From: Diphasiastrum complanatum
Taxonomy: Eukaryota; Streptophyta; Lycopodiopsida; Lycopodiales; Lycopodiaceae
Length of the DNA stretch: 64,000 bases
Assembly: GCA_029204225.1 (NCBI GenBank)
Contig: CM055097.1
Location: 39,549,106 to 39,613,105, forward strand
Reading direction: 5' to 3'
Below the pieces are notes generated by a model that ran no database searches, was not told the origin of the DNA, and was given only the letters and a program-made list of their open reading frames with translations. Shown one piece after another: positions 25,501 to 37,700 of this stretch (positions within the stretch are counted from its first letter, which is position 1; the number at the start of each line of letters is the position of its first letter). A program made the position numbers and the translations under genes.

Positions 25501-28500
25501 ATGTAAAACGGAAAAAGTCATCAATAAAAGTCACAAAATAGATGCACTTTCCAATGGATTCGGTCCTCATTGGACAAACATCACTATGAACCAAATCAAA
25601 TTTATCAAGAACCCTTATAGTTCCATCAATTGGAAAAGGTTTCCTTTGAAACTTTCCAAGTATACACCCCTCGCATACATGCCCTTCCGGCTGCTCAATA
25701 GTAGGAATGTCTTCTACCATATTAAATGTCTTCAGCTTCTTCAAACTTGCAAAGTTGAGATGCCCAAACCTTGCGTGCCACAATTCAGCCAACTCCAATG
25801 ATTGTGATGTAGACGCAACAAGACATGTAGAGGGAATTCGTCGCTCATAGGTATCCATAATGAATAAGCCAGCATGCATTGTTCCCGAAACAATAATCAA
25901 GAGTGATCTTTTAGGATCCTTGACAAGACACTTATCTTCTTTGAACTCAACAACTAGTCCTTGCTTCAACATAGTTGAAACCGAAAGAAGATTCTTCTTG
26001 ATTCCTGGAACATAAAGCACATTCTTAATGTACTTTTCTCACCATTAGGCAAAATGATGGCTACAATTCCAATTCCATGAATAGAATAAGATGCATCATC
26101 CGCACATTGTACCTTACTTCCATTTTGCACTTTCACTAATTTAGTGAATGCTTCTTTACGAGAAGTCATATGGCGAGTAGCACCACTATCAATCACCCAT
26201 TCAATGGGTTGAAAATCAACAACTTGCAAAACAGAATCTGAACTCCTCATAGATGTGGTAGTACTAGTAGAAGCAATATTAGACACAAAAGCATAGTCTT
26301 GGTTGAAGAGATCACCACTAGCTTCAAGCTCTTGCTCCAAAGTAGCAAGTGAAGCACTAGTATCAATTCCTTTACTCTCCTTTTTCGCAAGCTTCTTCTT
26401 ACAATCCTTGATGAAGTGCCCATACCTTTTGCAATAATGGCACTTTCCTTTCTTCTTTTGAGTGTTGCCCTCTTGACCTCCAACGGGCTTTTGCTCATCC
26501 TTGGAAGGAGGATTCCCCTTTCCTTTTGACTTGCCTTTGCCCTTGCCTTTCGTGAAGAAAGCTTGATCTTGTTGAGTGTCACTCGCAAAATTTTGCCTCG
26601 TTTGCTCCTCTTGAAGAAGCAGCCCAACAAGTTCATCAAAGGAGAGTTGCTGTCCCCTAAGAGAGATACTCAAAGATGAAACAAATGGAAGATAAGATGA
26701 AGGTAATGAGTTGAGAGTAATGGAAACAAATTGAGCATCCTCAATTATCTCATCAATATTGAGAAGCTCCTCACGAAGATCCTTGATCTTCGTCAAGTGA
26801 TTGGTCACTTGATTCCCTTCTTGCATCTTCAACAAAGAAAGCTGACTTCTAAGATACACCACTCTTGCTGGATTTTTGACTCTATACATAGTATAAAGTG
26901 TATCCCACGCACTTTTAGATGTCTTACAAGACCTAATATGAGGTAAGATAGATCTTTTCACAGCAAGAGCAACCATAGAATGTGCTTGTGCATCCCTTCT
27001 ATCCCACTTCTTTTGTTCTTCCGAAGATGTAGAAGATGATGTTGATGATGATGATCCACGAGGTGTAGGAGGTGCCAAAGACGGAGGCCTTTCCTCATCA
27101 CCATTGACCAAATCCCACGGCCCTTTCGCTATGAGAAGATTCTTCATCATGTAACTCCACAAGGAGTAGTTTGTGCCATCCAATTGATCTTCACTAAACA
27201 AAGAACCGATAGCTTCCGATTCTTTAGCCATTACCTCCAACAAAATTTTAGCTTGTAGTAGATAGGAAAGAGAGCCTTTCCACAACCAAATCTACTCAAA
27301 AATTTGCAGCAAACAAAGAGCTGAAAGTAGGAGCACAAGATGTCTTTCAATCTGCAACCAAAGTGCCCAAAAGATAATGGATAGATGGTTGTCTTTCTAT
27401 ACAAAAAAACCAGCTTCTTGAAAATTAGGTTAGCTTCGATTGAAGCTACATCGAAACCCAATTAGGAAGCCAAATAGTGTGATCAACACATACTCCAATA
27501 GGGCTGTTGAAAGCGCCTTACTACTTGCTGAGAATCTGCAAATTTCCAGCCACAAGTTGACCTAACCTTGAATAGGGTTTGCTGAATTTTGGGCGCCCTC
27601 CTACACAAATGCAAACCTGAAAACAAAAACAGCATGATAAGGAGACACCACAACCAAAAATCAGTAGCAGATCTTTGGGCGCCCTCCTCCAAACAAAACT
27701 TGCTGAAAAATGGTTGCATAAAAATCAGATTTGAGATTTTGATTTTTGGGTGCCAAAAATTGCTCTTCCAAGATCTCTGATGGCCGCCCTCCTTCAATCT
27801 GAAAAGAGACAAAAAAGCTGATCCAAACTCCACTTTAAAAGAACAGCAAGATGCTGAAATTTCACAACAAAAAGCAAAGAAGCTCCTCTTTTGGTAGGGC
27901 GCCAACAAACAAGCTTGCTGCAGATCCGGTAGCTTTGATACCATGTAGGAAAGCAAGAGTCAAGTCACCAAGATCTAGTTATCAATCAATCTCCACAGAA
28001 AACAAGAGAGAAGAGGCTGGGCGCCCAACTCTAAGAGAGAGAGAAATAGCAACAATAGCAATGGAGAGCAATGCTTAGCCAAACCGTAAAAATGGAATAC
28101 ACAATGAGCATCTAAGTACTCTACCTGGATGTGACCAAATGCCACCAAACCCTAAGGTTAACCACTTACTAAATGTAGGGCACCCCCAAAAGTCAAGATA
28201 GGGCCCCTAAACAAAATTAGACCCCTAAGGACCCACGAGTCAGTACATGACCAAAATTGGGTCCAACTGAACTTAAGACAAACTTAAGATGGCCTAAATA
28301 ACTAAATACCCATGGTTACACAAATCTCGACCTTTTGGGTCAAAGTAACCTATGGATTAACTTTAAGATAGTCATTTATTTCTAAGAGTATTGTTGTGCC
28401 TTCGTACAAATATGGACATAAAGATGAGCCAACCAATTATAGAAGAATCACTGGGCACACACTGGCTAAGTTGTGGGGGAAATATTGTGGAGAACACACT

Positions 28501-31500
28501 CACTGACTGGTTAGAAACAAGTGTCAAGTGAGTTATGGAGCAGGCCGGTTTTTGCTGTCAACATTCCACCACTGATTATTTCGTGACGGAGGATACGGTT
28601 CCAAGACAAAAGCTTTGGGCACAAATGGAGGAAATGGGAATCCCCTATGAGTTGCAGCATGCTTTAGCATTACTTTACCAACAGGTGGCTGCCAGGCTTC
28701 ACACTACATCTGGATCATGGATGAAATTTTCAGTAAGATTGGTGTTTAACAAGGTTGTCCACTTTCTTCAACCTTCTTTGGTAAATGTATTGATAAGTTG
28801 AAGGCAGTCTTGATGCAGATGGTGGAGGTGGGGTAAAACTATTGCAGCACAAAAATAGAGGGGAGGGTGGGGGGAGTTGCTTTTAGCTCCATGGCTGCCG
28901 GTTGCTAATGTCCACAAGCATTTCCCAAGGATGCTGCAGCTATCTACTATCATCCAAAGACTGGAAAATGTGTTTTTGTGCCTGCGGCTCCCATAGTTGA
29001 TGAACAGAACTGTTGCAAGAAGTTGATGTACAATCTTTGAACTTGCATGAACGGCTTACTTGCTGTGCAGCAAATTTCTGCAACAACTGTAAGAAGCGAA
29101 TGAGTTCTAAAGGTTCATGTGGCCATTTCATGTCTCATCTCCGACACGGAGCCATGCACGCTTCCCTTTCACGTTTTGCTCTCACATGAGGGCCTTCTTG
29201 TACTCAGCTGGGATAGTAGTTGTTTGCGTGGAGCGGTCCACCCTCCTAGTCCTTCTTTATTATGTGAAGTGGAGATTACTTGGGACCAGAATTTCCTGCA
29301 TGTATTAGTAGTGTTGACAGGAATAGATTTTCTGTTTTGCATGTATTAGTGTGTGCCACTTCATGCTCTCTCTCAATTGATAGGTGGATAAGTAATACGT
29401 CACCTTTGCATGGCCTACTTCAGAAACTTAAGTGGGCTTCAACCACTCTCTCAAATTTCATTGACCTATATAGACTTGATTTTTTTGAAGGCATATTTTG
29501 CAGTTCATTTTCTAAGCCCGTATACTTATGATTTCTCACATTCATTTATCTCTGATGGATCTTACCTGCCGCGTGTATTTTCATCTTAGAAGATATTCCT
29601 TCTTATTTTTAACTTCTAGAAAGCACCATAGCTGGTACTTCTCAATGGTCATGTATTTTGCCAAGACAAGTTATTAGCCTGGGTCTAACAAAATGCTAGG
29701 TGGGTCCTTAAGAAGTGGCAATTCAATGGCTCACCTTACAATATTTCTCCTTATCAAGAGCTATGAACACTGACCTCAAGGCACCATTGAGAACATGTTC
29801 TTTTATTGCATTTTACCCCATGCCTATGTCTCAGCTGGATTTTCCACTGTAAAGGGAGCTTCAGATGACGCTGTTATTCCTGTTCAGGAGCCCAGCGGGA
29901 TCCACCATTGATGTAAGGAGTGTCCTATCTTCTGAAACCCCTCACTCCCACAGCTTGGTTGGGCTTATGCTAGAAATAACTGGTCGGTGTCCTGTTCTAG
30001 CAGTCCAGCAGAATTGTTAAACTGGAATCAATGTTATCTGCCCATACAAGGAAAACATCTAAAGAGAATCACGTTAGTATTTTGGAAAAGTAACAATTAA
30101 TCAATATAAATTTGAAAGGATATTGTAGAACATCAAATTCTCAAGTCATAATCCCACTTTTCTGATTGAGCTGATAGTTCACTCCTATGACATAGGCACT
30201 TTTATTATTCCTATCATCTACAGAGTAGACTCTTGTATGTTGTATTGAGATTATTAAGCTTCAGATTGTCAATCCTCAGTTTGTTTTTGTGGTGTGTTTG
30301 TTTGAAAAGAAAGGGTGTACTTTGCAGGAGCTACGAAATGGTTTGGTCAGCAAAGACTTAAACATTTGCAATGCTAGTGCCTATCCTATGACACCTATCG
30401 GTCATGTTCGGTCATGTTTTTCCACCAGGTACATCTTTGGCACAGTAGCTAATATGTTTCGTTTGTAACTAACTGGGACCATCTGCTGTAAATTTTTACC
30501 ATCTTATGGCATACAGAAATGGGACACCTCGACAACCGCTACTTGTTCCACTTGCAAGAGCATGTCTTACTCTTTCCCCTGGTGGAGTGCCCCCTCCTGC
30601 TTTGGAGGGACTTGACCAGTATTCTCATTGTTGGCTATTGTATGTCTTCCATGAGAACACAGACTTGCCAAACCTGTGGAAACCACCAGTACATCAAGCT
30701 TTAAAAGCAAAGGTATATGAGGAGGTGCAATTATGTTTAATATTTAGAAGGGTAATGAAACTACACCAGTGACTGTAAATCAGCATCCTTCTTGTCTTTA
30801 CAACCAATGCATTTTCTCGGTAATTAATGAAATTTTATGTAGGTAGGTACGGGTACCAAGGCTTGAGGGTAAAAAGGTTGGAGTATTTGCAACAAGATCT
30901 CCTCATAGGCCATGCCCTATTGGTCTGACAGTTGGAAAGGTCAGTCTCCGGTATGCAACTGAAAATTGTCATCTTGCGAGTTACATGGCTTTATCACCAC
31001 AAAATACATTAGGCGAAATATATTTTGAGCAGCAAGATTTTGTGATCATGAGTAGCAATTTCTCCTCTGTGATTAGTTTGTATTACTTATATCTATGCAT
31101 TCCATAAGACACTTAGCAGATCCCATTCCATGTTCATATTGAAACAGATGAATTGATGCGAGAAGAACGATGAAGCTCATGTGATTTTTAGTATTATGTC
31201 ACTTTTGCACAATTTTATTTTTTAGTTCCTACTACTTTTGTTAACTATGGATGCTAAAAGTGGAAGTTCTCCTGTATATTGGATGAGATATTGCACAGGT
31301 TGAAAAAATAACAGGAAGGCAGTTGCTACTCTCTGGTGTGGATCTGGTTGATGGCACAGTACATACTTGAACCCGTGTTGTGAGCTTTCATTTAGATCTT
31401 GATGACACCTTTTACACATTGCATGGATCGATCAAATTCTCATCATCCTTTACAAGGCGCTGTTTGCTTTATGGTTCCATACATAGGAATAGCAGCAAAT

Positions 31501-32013
31501 TGCAATCCTTGAAGCTTTTTAATGGGTTGCAGCTTCTATCAAGATTTCTCTGCTTGATGCTCTATTTTTTACATGATAATAAGTACATCCCTTAATATTG
31601 GCTTCCTTGATGTAGGTTAAATCAATCACTAATCCAAGAGTTGATTTTCATTGGGCAATTTCAAATCTTTTTTAAGGAAGACTATTATATTGTGTTTATT
31701 CTGCAGCCTGTACTTGATGTCAAGCCTTACCTTCCATATAGTGATTCCATTGCTGGAGCTTCAACACCTGCATGGGTGAAGGTGCACATCTCTCTCTCTC
31801 TCAGGTGTCTACCAAAGTTTTTCATAGTCCCCTCGGGACTAGATCATTGTATTCAGGAGATTGAGGTTGAGCTTTCTTTTTAGAGCTCTTTGTAGCTTGT
31901 AGTTTACTGTTTTATTTAGTTTGGAGTCGTTTTCATTTTCTCCCAGAGTTATCCTTACACTCCAGATGTATCTCCTTTGTCTTACGTACCCTTGGGTACA
32001 GACAAGACGCCAA

Positions 32014-32062
<49 letters not shown>

Positions 32063-34656
32063 TGTTGCTTTGTTAATTCCTTTGCTTATTGCTGAGCCTC
32101 AGCCCCCTCCTCGATAGCTCCAATTGTTACATCTCTAATTGACTAGAGTTATGTTAGGGCTAATTAGGAGTAATTTACATGAGCCTAGCATAAGATGAGA
32201 TGGTATTGGACATATCTAAGGGTAAGGGATACTGTTAGACTCTCTCTTACCGCAATACCTCCAAGTGCCGGTTAACCACAAGAGATTGAATGATTCACGT
32301 TCCACCCCACCATAGGACCTAATCCGGGTCCACCCTCCGTGTCCTGGCCTGTGACCGTTTTGGTTAAACTATAACCCAAATAGCATCATTTTGCTTCCCC
32401 GTCCGAGGTAGCCCAACCACAAAGTCCATGGAAATACTTTCCCTCAAGGGCATTAGTAAACTAGTTGCCTTAAGTCTTTCAACTTTATTAACCTGACACT
32501 GTCCACATTTGCGAACATATGCCTCCACTTGACTTTTTAAGTTTGGCCAATAAAAGTTCCTTTTTATTAAGTCAAGTGTCCTTTGTGAGCCAGGGTGCCC
32601 TGCACACGGGCTTTCATGACATTCATGCAAGATTTGGGCCCTTATATCATCATTTTCTGGCACACAAACCTTTCCATTCCGGAAAAGTAACCCATTCCTA
32701 ATGGAATAATCTCTTAATATCTTGTCAAAATCTCAGGGGTGAACAAGGGTTGATGCAGTAGCTGCCTTAACTCCGTCAATTCCTTCAAATCATGCTGATC
32801 CCGAGAATTTTTCGATTGCAAATCAACAATATGTTGCTGTAGATTGTTAATTGCAAGCAACAAAGATTCAGAATCCATAGTAGAGGTAGATGCTATAACC
32901 TCCTGAGTGGGAGACATGGGCTGTGTGGTAGGAATTAAAATTAGGATCCATTTCTCAAGAGCAAGAGAAGTGAATTAAGAAAGAGATAAAAAACAACTCA
33001 AGGAAGGTAGATACAACAGTAAACTTGCTGGCTCTTCACAAACCAAATGGTATTGTCCATGGCTGCCATAAGGAATAAGAGAAATCGAGTAGAGGGATGC
33101 ACCACCACCTCCACCTCTTCTTCTCATGAAACTTAAGCATAGTAGAGGCATGCTTCCCTCTCCATGCTTGGCACACACTGCCAAGTGGCTTTGCCTTGCC
33201 ACCAAGGCCTCCACATCACCAATCCAGGCCACCTGCCAACTCACTTGCCAGCTGGCGGCCAGATTCACCCCCCCTACGTTCTTTGCTGGACTGCCCTATT
33301 CTACGGGCTGCCACAGGCAGAAGGCCTTCGCTGGGGTGTCCCACAAACTACAGTTCGCTGGCTTTTTTAATTTTTCTACGTTGGGGGACCCGCGGAACTA
33401 CAGTCCCCTTCAACCAACCTGAGCGGAACTGCTGCCCGCTGCAGCCTGCAACCTGTCCGCACCTGGACAGTGCCACGTGGCAGAGAGGGCCCAAAATCTG
33501 TTTTTTTTTTTTTTCAAAAAAACTCAAAAACAGCAACTAGAAGGAAACTGAAATGTGAATTAAAAACAAAAAAAACACATTTCCCGCCTTAAAGAATTTT
33601 ATCGAAAGATCAAGAACTTTACAAGAAACCAACTTCGGATCAACACATCTGCTTTCGACATGCAGTGGCTCTGATACCATATGTTAGACTCTTACCGCAA
33701 TACCTCCAGGTGCCGGTTAACCACACGAGACCGAACGATTCACGTTCCACCCTGCCATAGGACCTAATCCGGGTCTACCCTCCGTGCCCTGGCCTGTGAT
33801 TGTATCAAGCAAGATCCGACCTCCATCCTAGACAGTGTCCCATACCACTGCCTAGGCTCTCAGCCATCTCCCACCTCAAGCTAGCACTCATCCTGGCCGT
33901 GCACACGCTCCCCATCCACCTCCTCCTAGGTAGATAGAATGGATGGCAAATGAGTCCTCCTCCCCTTGTATACCTCCAAGGTGGGTGACTCCAAGCCATG
34001 CGCACGTCCTAGATCATGACACGTGGCAACCATGCAGGTTCACGAGTCACCGGCCAAGTCGACAGGCCTAGTCATCGTCCAGTCTCAAGTTTGGTTTTGG
34101 GACCCAAGGGAGTTGGGTCCCTAACAGATACCCTTTGTGATAAGGCCTATGATTCTAAGTTTGGGACTTAATTAAGTCATAGAACCACTAGAATGGACAT
34201 GCATGGGGACATGTTAATCCGATTAAGTACTCTTGGGAATCTGGCTGGGGTTGTAGGAGTGGGCTTGGACATTAGTCGACATTCATTCTTGGGTGCTAGG
34301 CGTGGACTATGGGATGAGCCTATGGATCTTTGAACGCTTACGTGACGTAGGAGAGAGTTGCGCTATGGTGGTATGAGATGCCATGGCTATTCTCTATGGA
34401 AGAGACTAGGATATTGTATGGGATAATTCTTGACTCTGGGGTGAGTGTTGATTGGCTCTATGGTTGCGTTTGGTATTACGCATGTCCTAATCTTGTTCTT
34501 TACTCTATTGTGTTCATATTAGAAATAGATCAGGAGGAACTTTACAGTGGTGTTAGAGCCATTCATGGTTCCCTTGGAACGCATTCCGGGGCACCCCACG
34601 TTCCGAAACTCGTTTCGGAATGTGAGCATTCCGGACAACAGAACCGGAACACATGT

Positions 34657-34702
<46 letters not shown>

Positions 34703-37700
34703 GTATAGAGCCCAATCTTGCCCTAGCATGACCTCGGCACGGTCGGTTACAAGAGGACCTAAGGCCAAGTATCGACGAAGGCTAGTGATTTGAGTGGACA
34801 TCTATCCCAAGTTGGGACCGGTGCGTCACAAGCAGTGACCCGGTGTGACCGCCTGACAAGCTATCAGAGACGGGGTGAATTGTGACCGTCAGGATCCTAG
34901 TCGTCAGTGATGAGATGCTAGACGGCAAGTAGCCGGGGTGACCAAGTCGGTTATAGGTCTTTGGTGGGGCATGGGGGTGAGTCACTTGTATTCGTAGGTC
35001 ATAGGTATTCATAGGTCATAGGTAGTCTGACAAAGCTATCTAAATCAAACCCAAAGCACGCCAAAGTAGTCACCAAATATCCACTTTATTGATTTCTCCT
35101 AGAAGTACATGTCAAGTTACAAGCATAAACACATAAGACTCTTGCTTCTAAGTCTCCTCCCAGCCACCTGCTGCATAGACTATGATGAGGAATGTCTCTC
35201 TCTAGGCTCACTTATACACAATCCTCAAGCATCCACTTAACCTTGACCCTTTCCTAACGTCGACACATGGCGAGCCTCATGCACAATCGATACTTGCCAC
35301 GCAGTACCCTGACACATTGGCAAGCAAGTAGGAGGACTCTCTGACCCGTGTCATTCATGCACTGGACCAAGTGTCCCAGTGACCGGTCAATTCTTACTTT
35401 CTTATGAGGTAAGTTCAGCAGCCTCTAAATTAAGACCTAGTACCCTATACCAAATACAAGCTGGTCAACAAGCTACCAAAAACTTGCTATTTACATTGTC
35501 GTACAAAACAGCACAAACCAGTGTGAGCCATTTCAATATTTACAATATACAATTTACATGTCTGATGTGTTCACACTGAGGCCGGAATATATAAGTACAT
35601 GACATTCCTTCCCTTCTCAAGGAACATCATCCGCGATGGTAAAATAAGGGTACTGTGCATGCAAAACACGCACGGTCGCAAGTAGCATCAGTGAGAGGTC
35701 TACCGTGCCACGCAACCAAGTATTCACGGATCAGACGGTTTCTAAGCCGTCTCTCTCTCCGGTCTAGTACTCTGTCAAGTCCGTGCATCAATTGTCCATG
35801 CTCCTGAAACAAAACAAACTATCAGTTAACAAGTTATGACCCTCATGTAAAACCCTCTTTAAGCGTGAAACATGAAAAACAGGATGAATTTTAAAATCTT
35901 GAGGTAACGCTAGTTTATAAGCAACATCATTAAGCTTCCAGGGTCCACAATAACGCGGAGATAACTTATAGCACTTCCCTGTCATTAAGAGAAGGTGAGT
36001 CCTTTGGAATTAGGAGAAACACCATGTGTCTTTCCTCGAACTCTCTTGGTGTGCAAAAATTATGTCGGATCAACTCACAAGTCTTATCCACACCAGGGTG
36101 ACTTGCACAGGGCTATCATGACAGGAATGCAAGATTTTCTTACGCAACACCTCACAAGCTGGAATGAGAAATTTTCCATTCCTCTTAACAAAACTATCCT
36201 CTATGGTGTACTTAAGATAAGTGCGAGCAAAGGGAATAGAGCTCTCCTCCTGAGACTCTACATGGCCATGACTAACCTCAAGCTCCACTCTCTTACATTG
36301 AGGAACCTCTAGTTCAGCCTCTGTAATCTCAACTTATAGATCATTTTCAATGACCACAAATGACATTTGATACACTATCCGAGACAATGCATCAGCCACT
36401 CTATTTCTGCCCCTTTCTTATAACAAATTTCCATATGAAATTCTTGCATAAATTCGGACCATCTCGCCTGTCGGCCTTTGAGATCAGGCTGTTCGTAGAA
36501 ATACCTCAAGGTATCATGATCAATGTACACATAAAACTCGGATCCGTACAAATAATGCCTCCATACCTTTAACGCATGGGCTATGGCAAACAACTATGAG
36601 TTAGACAATTCCGCTATGCTGAGGTGAGCTTCTTGCTCTCGAAGGCTACAGACCTTCCCTCCTGCATCAGCACTTCCCCTACAGCAATGTCACTTGCATC
36701 CATATCAAGGATATAGGGTTTTGGAGGGTTAACAATTTTTTAGAGTGACACACTCAACGATAGCTTGCTTTAATTGATCAAAGCTTGCTTGCTGCAGTTC
36801 AGTCCACCCACCAAACTTGTTCTTTTGAGTTAAATTAGTCAAAGGCGCTGCGGCGTGGGAGTAATCTCTAACATATTCGGTTCCAGTGACTATTTCCCAA
36901 AGCTCCTTGGCCATCAGTACAGCCCTCATTTTGAATCTCCGTAAGTGGTAATTCAAAACATCAAGTTTGTGTACCATTAGAGCAAACTGTGATTGCGAAT
37001 CCATTTGGAATTTTGGGATGAGTGTATGCAGATAGTAGATTATATCACTGGAAACAATTAATGCAAATGTCTACACTATATCAAAACAATCGTTTTGATA
37101 ATGTCATCTCTAGTTCCACCTCCAAGAATCAGAGAGTAGTGATTACAGCTCTGATACCATGTTGGGATTCGATGTCTGCGCCCGTCGTGATAAAGCGAAG
37201 TGGGCGGAATCCTCGGTGCATGCAACTACGTCTATCGGATTCAGACTGACTTCAACAAATCGAAGTCTGCCCTACTTAATCACGACTTCGAAGTCACCGG
37301 ATCAACAAGATTGATTCCATAGCCATGCACGAATTATCTAGGTTTTAGATTTAGCTTTGTGGAAGCGTTTTAGGTGAGGTGATTAGAATGACAAATCGAC
37401 GTATGCTATCAGTCACATGAATACTTTAATCTACGAATAAGTTTATCTGCGAGCATGAATCTATTTCAACATAAATGAAGTAACCATTCAACATACACGA
37501 TCTAGATTACTTGGAACATTGATATCTTTAGTCGTGTAGAAAAATAGTCTGAATGCTAATTGATTAAAAGAATAGTTAATCTGTACTTTTCTTAAAATTT
37601 GCATGAATTATTGTGAATCCTGAAAGAATTTTTTTTAAAGTGTCAGAATCGTACTGTGAGCATTTTATGCAGTTTGCCGGAAACAGTGATTATGACTTCA

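Larger units (their letters stand above)
22403..28387 (-). mobile_element. Complete Ty1/copia element in TrmO intron 2
   Basis: LTRs of the same family lie at 22403-22885 and 27946-28387, and a 5-bp target duplication GTATT flanks them (22398-22402 and 28388-28392). The coding strand is minus. The primer site, read on the minus strand as TGGTATCAAAGCTAC (27931-27945), adjoins the right LTR. The polypurine tract AAGGAGGG adjoins the left LTR (22886-22893). LTR length differs mainly because of a GA microsatellite. The right LTR terminal CA has become GA. Coding is broken by a frameshift, a stop and an internal inverted segment, so it is non-autonomous now. It is antisense to TrmO. Confidence 0.92.
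32233..34126 (-). mobile_element. Internally deleted Ty3/gypsy element
   Basis: The target duplication GATAC is present at 32228-32232 and 34127-34131. The right LTR is complete (33682-34126, TGTTAGAC to CCTAACA). The left LTR keeps only about 32233-32356 before running into coding sequence. The primer site is at 33668-33681 (TGGTATCAGAGCCA on the minus strand, with one base before the LTR). Between the LTRs are an integrase zinc-binding region and a gag start, with the rest of pol deleted. It lies in TrmO intron 7. Confidence 0.82.

Noticed and set aside
34378-34701. Plus-strand frame of 107 codons
   Set aside because: It ends in the TA microsatellite and has no recognisable domain. Probably repeat-derived.
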